Source: Marinoscillum furvescens DSM 4134
Lineage (GTDB): Bacteria; Bacteroidota; Bacteroidia; Cytophagales; Cyclobacteriaceae
Reading direction: 5' to 3'
Assembly (NCBI RefSeq): GCF_003386095.1
Contig: NZ_QREG01000011.1
Span: 1-64,000 of the forward strand
DNA length: 64,000 bases
The notes beneath the pieces are model-generated. The model did no database searches. It had not been told where the DNA came from and saw only the letters and a list, made by a program, of their open reading frames with translations. Below, one piece after another: positions 59,784-64,000 of this stretch (within the stretch, counting starts at the first letter, position 1; every line of letters starts with the position of its first letter). A program made the translations under genes and the position numbers.

Positions 59784-60962
59784 TTAGCTTATAAGCCAGC
59801 GAACTAATAGCCAGGTGAACACTCCAAATACTGCGAAATAAAGGAATATTGTTCTTTTGGAAGGTTGGAATACATTGGACCGATAGCCCAAATAGATCAG
59901 GATGCCTGCTAGCATGGGCACGAACAGGGCTCCACTCAAGGCATATAGTTTTTGCATTTTTGCAAATCCTAGTGGCAGACCACATATAGGCACTAATGCC
60001 AGCAAGGCCAACGATCGGTTATAGGTTTTGGCTGGAGTAGTGGCAGGTAGCAAACGCTGCAGTACATCAGCATACAAATAAGGAACACTTTGCCATACCC
60101 CCAGCAAGCTGCTAAAAATGGCCGCAAAAGCACCAAGACGGAAAATCCAAGCCACCAATGGCCCGGAGTGGGTCTCTAGCTCTGCAGCTAGTTGTACCAG
60201 CAGGCTAGCACCCCCTCCCTGTATTTCTATCCGACTGCCTATGATAACCATACCTACTCCCAATAGCACCGTGGTACCGTAGGCCAGGGCAAGATCTATC
60301 CGGGATTGACGCAATCCTTCCCGTCCTTCTCGTTGATGTTCGCGAATCCAATAGCCATAACACAAGACCGTAACCGTACCTCCTACACCTCCCATAGTGG
60401 CTATAAACCAGCTCAAATCAGTAGAAGAAGATTGCCAAAACCCTGAAAAATCGTCAAAGGCAAAATCCAGTTTGAAAAGGGTGAAGCATACAGCTACTAC
60501 CATCAGAGCCACAGACAAACTCATGATCCGCTCAAAGGCAGTAAAGCCACCTACCTTTACTAGCAACCAGCCCGTCAAACTCAACACAATGCCAAACACA
60601 ACCTTTGCCTTTCCCGGATCATCAAAAACTGGCCAGATTGCATGAACCGCAATGCCATTAGCGCTCATGAGGGCTACAGCTACCGTAAAACTCCAAACAG
60701 TCAGATATACCAGGAATGACCAGCCCACAAGTTTCGATGTATTGAGCAAAGCCCCTTCTATGAGGGTGCTGTTGGTATCCAACTGCCATTTGGTGAGGCC
60801 TTCATTCAGTACAAACTTCATTATTCCCCCTATGACAACAGCCCATATAGCCACCAGCCCAATATTGGACCCGGCTAAAGCCGAAGTAGCCAGGTCTCCA
60901 GCACCTACACCAGTAGCCGCTACCAGCAAACCGGGGCCTATCCTGGTAAGTATTCTTTTCAT
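59784..60962 (-). CDS. Nramp-family-like transporter, non-canonical metal site
   Basis: 392 residues, about 11 membrane helices. The Nramp fold is seen in ILTRIGPGLLVAATGVGAGDLATSALAG and in TM6. The DPGN metal motif of TM1 is replaced by GVGAGD (18-23) and the MPH of TM6 by GGVGGTVTVLCYGYW (191-205), so canonical Mn/Fe transport is not assured. It may belong to the Nramp-related branch without transition-metal selectivity (such as Mg transporters). Convergent with the haemoglobin gene. Confidence 0.85.
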   Translation of the reverse strand: MKRILTRIGPGLLVAATGVGAGDLATSALAGSNIGLVAIWAVVIGGIMKFVLNEGLTKWQLDTNSTLIEGALLNTSKLVGWSFLVYLTVWSFTVAVALMSANGIAVHAIWPVFDDPGKAKVVFGIVLSLTGWLLVKVGGFTAFERIMSLSVALMVVAVCFTLFKLDFAFDDFSGFWQSSSTDLSWFIATMGGVGGTVTVLCYGYWIREHQREGREGLRQSRIDLALAYGTTVLLGVGMVIIGSRIEIQGGGASLLVQLAAELETHSGPLVAWIFRLGAFAAIFSSLLGVWQSVPYLYADVLQRLLPATTPAKTYNRSLALLALVPICGLPLGFAKMQKLYALSGALFVPMLAGILIYLGYRSNVFQPSKRTIFLYFAVFGVFTWLLVRWLIS

Positions 60963-61095
60963 AGCATGCTAATCTAAGCATCATTCAGGGTTTGCGTTGA
61001 GTAGAAATCAGATTCTATCTAGTCCTATGAAAAAAATCGATGGTGGAGGCAAGAATGAAAAAAAGATCGTAACTTCATCTTCAAGTCTCGATTAG

Positions 61096-61440
61096 ATGCG
61101 AAAAAGTCTTTTACATATCATTCTTTGCTCTATTCTGGCATTTGCAGTCACAGATTATATCTGGCTGGAAATGTTTCACGAGGATATCGTATGTATTGAT
61201 CTCGAACTGGAAAAGGAAAAGGAGCAGGAAAACGAAGAGGAAAAACTCAAAGAGACTGAACACCATGTAAAGAAAGAGCTGTTGCTAATTGGCTTATATC
61301 TGGCCAAACACAATCAACCAAAACTTTCTATAGGCCCTGGCTCAGGGTACATTAAAAATGGCAATTCCTTTGCCCCAGACATCACACACAACAAACCTCC
61401 TAAGTATCTGGAAATCTGCCAGATAATCATTTACAGCTAA
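61096..61440 (+). CDS. small Glu/Lys-rich hypothetical protein
   Basis: 114 residues: hydrophobic start (MRKSLLHIILCSILAFAVTDYIWL), then a charged helix (ELEKEKEQENEEEKLKETEHH) and KELLLIGLYLAKHNQPKLSIGPGSGYIKNGNSFAPD. Probably anchored or exported. No family is recognised. The 103-base gap to the SbtA gene holds no obvious promoter box. Confidence 0.55.
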   Translation: MRKSLLHIILCSILAFAVTDYIWLEMFHEDIVCIDLELEKEKEQENEEEKLKETEHHVKKELLLIGLYLAKHNQPKLSIGPGSGYIKNGNSFAPDITHNKPPKYLEICQIIIYS

Positions 61441-61543
61441 AGTACAATTCGGTCATAATAATTTTTAGCAGACATCATCGATGTACTGCATGGGATAGCT
61501 ATGTCCCATTCTCTCCAATACAAAACTCAATTGAATTGTACTT

Positions 61544-62518
61544 ATGTCATTATCCACAATTTTAGAAAATTTTGCCCATCCGGCTACCCTCTTTTTCTTT
61601 CTCGGCATGCTAGCCGTGATCGTAAAATCTGACCTTGAGATTCCACCTCAAATCGCCAAGTTCCTGAGCATCTATCTGTTGTTTGATATCGGGATAAAAG
61701 GAGGTGAAGAACTCTTTCACAGTGGCTTCAACAGCCAGGTGCTCACAGTGATTCTTGTTTGTGTGAGCGCCTCATTTCTGGTGCCATTTGCCATGTATTA
61801 TATCCTCAACCGCAAGCTGAGCGTGTATGATGCAGGCGCTGTAGCTGCTACTTACGGTTCTATTTCCGCCGTGACATTTGCAACGGCTACTGCTTTCCTT
61901 GAAGGCCAAAATGAACCCTTCGGTGGATATATGGTGGCTGGTATGGCCCTGATGGAATCTCCTGCCATCATAGCTGGCCTGATACTTATTCGCCTAAACA
62001 ACAAAACTGATGAAAGCGAAACAAGATCTGGCAATTTTAATCACATACTCCGAGAATCCTTTTTCAATGGATCAGTTCTCCTGTTAGTAGGGAGTTTAGT
62101 GATCGGCTATGTCGCTGGAGAAACAGGCGAAAAGGAACTCAAACCATTTGTAAATGAGATATTCTTTGGGATGCTCAGTCTATACATGCTGGACATGGGA
62201 CTGTTAGCAGGTCGCAGGATTCGTGAACTTCGCAAAGCAGGTGCTTTTGTTGTTTCCTTTGCAGCACTGTTTCCACCAGCAATTGCTGTCCTGGGAATAG
62301 CACTTTCATATGCACTGGGGTATTCTGCAGGGGATGCCTTGCTGCAAACCATACTTTTGGCCAGTGCTTCCTATATAGCTGTACCTGCCGCCATGCGAAT
62401 GGCTGTGCCTCAGGCCAATATGAGCATACTTCTACCCATGGCTTTAGGTGTGACTTTCACCTTCAATATTGCTCTGGGTATTCCTCTCTATTATTTCATC
62501 ATTCAAATTTTCTGGTAA
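61544..62518 (+). CDS. sbtA: SbtA-family sodium-dependent bicarbonate transporter
   Basis: 324 residues, 10 membrane helices in two inverted halves. Segments NFAHPATLFFFLGMLAVIVKSDLEIPPQIAKFLSIYLLFDIGIKGG, YGSISAVTFATATAFLEGQNEPFGGYMVAGMALMESPAII and AAMRMAVPQANMSILLPMALGVTFTFNIALGIPLY are the SbtA signature elements (G-F/Y-Gx-A-x-x, E-P, F-N). The known family imports HCO3- with Na+ in cyanobacteria. In a heterotroph it could feed anaplerotic carboxylases. A PII-like gene follows with a 1-base gap. Confidence 0.88.
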   Translation: MSLSTILENFAHPATLFFFLGMLAVIVKSDLEIPPQIAKFLSIYLLFDIGIKGGEELFHSGFNSQVLTVILVCVSASFLVPFAMYYILNRKLSVYDAGAVAATYGSISAVTFATATAFLEGQNEPFGGYMVAGMALMESPAIIAGLILIRLNNKTDESETRSGNFNHILRESFFNGSVLLLVGSLVIGYVAGETGEKELKPFVNEIFFGMLSLYMLDMGLLAGRRIRELRKAGAFVVSFAALFPPAIAVLGIALSYALGYSAGDALLQTILLASASYIAVPAAMRMAVPQANMSILLPMALGVTFTFNIALGIPLYYFIIQIFW

Positions 62519-62519
62519 A

Positions 62520-62819
62520 ATGAAACTACAAAAAATAGAAATAATTATAGCTAACAGCTTTCTGCAAGACCTTATCCAGCAACTGGAAGGTTGCGGAATT
62601 CATGGTTATACGGCTTTGGAGATTTTTCGTGGAAAAGGCACTCAACGCGGCGAACAGCTTTCTGAAGGACTGCTCCCTATTACCAGAAATTCACTGGTCT
62701 TTACGATTACAGAAGAGAAACTCTCAGAGCAAGTGATTCAAAAGCTAGACCCATTTATTTCAGAGCGTGGAGGGGTGTTAATAGTCACAGAAGTGACGCA
62801 TGCCATAGGCATTTCCTAA
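62520..62819 (+). CDS. PII-like protein, SbtB-type
   Basis: 99 residues from the Met at 62520 (MKLQKIEIIIANSFLQDLIQQL). A ferredoxin-like PII fold with GYTALEIFRGKGTQRGEQL in place of the T-loop and GGVLIVTEVTHAIGIS at the C-terminus. PII-like proteins next to SbtA (SbtB) bind cyclic or adenine nucleotides and regulate the transporter. It starts one base after the SbtA stop, so the stoichiometric pair is coupled. The usual T-loop residues are not conserved, so the ligand is open. Confidence 0.8.
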   Translation: MKLQKIEIIIANSFLQDLIQQLEGCGIHGYTALEIFRGKGTQRGEQLSEGLLPITRNSLVFTITEEKLSEQVIQKLDPFISERGGVLIVTEVTHAIGIS

Positions 62820-62824
62820 AAAGA

Positions 62825-62857
62825 AAGCCCATCTTTAGAGACTTAAAGGTGGGCTTC
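62825..62857. terminator. bidirectional terminator
   Basis: Stem AAGCCCATCTTT / AAAGGTGGGCTT (62825-62836, 62845-62856), one mismatch or G:U pair, 8-base loop. It lies between the convergent PII-like and SSS symporter genes. Confidence 0.8.
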
Positions 62858-62875
62858 CAATGGTTTTAACTGTGC

Positions 62876-64000
62876 CTATTTGCCGTTGAAAAAGATCATG
62901 ATAGAGATCACAATCGCTACCACGATTACAGACACTACTATATCTTTCCAGTTATAGGATGTTTTATTGCTCGCCTTGTCTTCATCACTAAGCGTACCAT
63001 AGGTCATTCCGGCCAGTTGCTCTTTGGTTTGAGGAGCTGTGGCAAAACTCACCCCTACGGCCAGAATCACACAAAACAAGAAGAACCACGCACCGAATGT
63101 TAGGAAGTTCATGGTGCCCATCGTATGCAGGAAGCTCCCGGGAGCAAAACTGTCTGACAGTACTTCAAGGACAATACGCAAACCACCTACGATAAACCCG
63201 ACTACCAGGGTAGCATAGGCCCCATGGGCATTGATGCGCTTGTAAAAGATGCCCAGCAAGAATACGGCTGCTATCGGAGGAGCAATGTATGCCTGCACTG
63301 ACTGTAAGTACTCATACAAAACCCCTGAAATGTTTTGCATGATTGGGATCCACAGGATACCCAGTACTACCACTACGAGCGTAGCCACACGCCCGATGTT
63401 TACCAGTTTCTTTTCAGATGTATCCGGTCTTAGTTTTTTATAAATATCTACTGTGAAAAGTGTAGAGCAAGAATTGAATACAGATGCTAATGAGCTCATG
63501 AGCGCAGCCAATAATCCTGCAGCAACCAGTCCTCTAAGGCCAGATGGCAACAAATTACTCATCAACACAGGAAATGCCTGATCTGGAGTATCCCAGTGTA
63601 ATTTACCTTGTGTTTTTAGCGTAAGCGCTACGATACCTGGCACCAAAAACAAGAATACAGGCAATAACTTAAGAAACGCACCCCAAATCGCTCCTCGCCT
63701 GCCTTCTTTCAGGTTTTTGGCAGTAAGTGTTCGTTGTACGATATACTGATCTGTACACCAGTACCAAATCCCGACAATGGAACTGGTAATCACCAAAGAT
63801 GGCCATGGAAAGTCAGGGTCTGTGGCCGGTCTCCACATATTAAAGTACTCCTTACCCAATGTTGACTGCATTTCAGCCCAGCCGCCTACTTCGTTGAGAC
63901 CGATAAAGGTCAGTGCAGCGGCTCCAAATACCAGCACGATGGCTTGAAGGGTCTCGGTATACACTACGGCCCGCATACCACCAAATACAGTATACAACCC
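62876..64000 (-). CDS. SSS-family sodium:solute symporter (vSGLT-like), partial
   Basis: At least 373 residues read; the 5' end of the gene lies beyond the window, and the Met at 63997 is internal (YTVFGGMRAVVYTETLQAIVL is within a conserved helix of the family). Sodium/sugar symporter signatures: GGMRAV near the left edge, WYWCTDQYIVQRTL, LVAAGLLAALMSSLASVFNSCSTLF (Na+-site helix). It ends with a single hydrophobic helix (VVSVIVVAIVISIMIFFNGK). Likely substrate: a sugar or related solute, not decidable here. Confidence 0.9.
   Translation of the reverse strand, partial: GLYTVFGGMRAVVYTETLQAIVLVFGAAALTFIGLNEVGGWAEMQSTLGKEYFNMWRPATDPDFPWPSLVITSSIVGIWYWCTDQYIVQRTLTAKNLKEGRRGAIWGAFLKLLPVFLFLVPGIVALTLKTQGKLHWDTPDQAFPVLMSNLLPSGLRGLVAAGLLAALMSSLASVFNSCSTLFTVDIYKKLRPDTSEKKLVNIGRVATLVVVVLGILWIPIMQNISGVLYEYLQSVQAYIAPPIAAVFLLGIFYKRINAHGAYATLVVGFIVGGLRIVLEVLSDSFAPGSFLHTMGTMNFLTFGAWFFLFCVILAVGVSFATAPQTKEQLAGMTYGTLSDEDKASNKTSYNWKDIVVSVIVVAIVISIMIFFNGK

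Noticed and set aside
1-64000. tRNA, rRNA and known riboswitches
   Set aside because: No cloverleaf or rRNA-like sequence and no recognisable riboswitch consensus was found by reading; a covariance-model scan would be needed for weaker RNAs.

Overview
The window comes from a Bacteroidota genome, most likely a free-living (probably marine) member of the order Cytophagales. Support: an ECF sigma / FecR / STN-type TonB receptor cassette (545-4504); secreted proteins ending in the type IX secretion (T9SS) C-terminal sorting domain (23900-27589, 44235-46595, 47461-49599); a small PID-CTERM-type protein; many LAxC lipoproteins; and starts without Shine-Dalgarno sequences. No rRNA, tRNA, CRISPR array or transposase gene was seen. 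The genus is not determined.

Layout. 0-14 kb: an NTF2-like protein, the sigma/anti-sigma/TonB cassette, a SMUG2-like uracil-DNA glycosylase, two rRNA-modifying enzymes, a GH13-fold lipoprotein whose catalytic residues all appear to be lost, a GNAT acetyltransferase, and a lipoprotein paired with a long coiled-coil/beta-barrel protein. 14-15.25 kb: gene-free DNA packed with interspersed repeats. 15.25-19.2 kb: a small defence island with a type II restriction-modification operon (XRE controller, SPPY-type methyltransferase, endonuclease) and an AbiV-type abortive infection gene bracketed by imperfect direct repeats. 19.5-23.6 kb: greB, a DUF6557-like / HhH-like gene pair, and an NmrA-type oxidoreductase preceded by an 18-copy 21-bp tandem repeat. 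23.7-27.6 kb: a 1229-residue secreted GloVer-repeat protein and its small PID-CTERM companion.

28.5-37.0 kb holds the most distinctive locus, seven tightly packed minus-strand genes. In transcription order they encode a CxxCH lipoprotein, a small CxxC membrane protein, a tyrosinase, a DJ-1/PfpI enzyme, a LodA/GoxA-type cysteine tryptophylquinone (CTQ) oxidase, a small conserved protein and a LodB-type flavoprotein. A perfect 18-bp palindrome lies upstream of the first gene. The set combines a copper enzyme, a quinone-cofactor enzyme with its maturase and a putative haem c acceptor, so it reads as one amine/phenol oxidation system.

37-41.6 kb carries DUF3024, a small lipoprotein, two cold-shock proteins, an inositol-phosphatase-type enzyme and a kinase, separated by more interspersed repeats. 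41.6-52.4 kb carries surface and secreted proteins, a HAD phosphatase, a DUF2293 protein and an operon of an RMD1/DUF155 membrane protein with a VLRF1-like (Vms1-type) candidate peptidyl-tRNA hydrolase. 52.6-64 kb carries a KefG/KefC-like pair, a MacB/FtsX-type permease, small envelope proteins, a truncated haemoglobin, an Nramp-like transporter without the canonical metal motifs, an SbtA bicarbonate transporter with a PII-like partner, and the 3' part of an SSS-family symporter.

A second theme is repeat DNA. CTATTG/CAATAG-rich arrays mixed with GC-rich hairpin modules occur at five places (about 14.3-15.0, 28.0-28.6, 37.2-37.5, 38.0-38.25 and 38.64-38.8 kb). In two cases they run into the 3' ends of genes and supply the C-terminal codons and stop. 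All family assignments were made by reading motifs; no database search was run.
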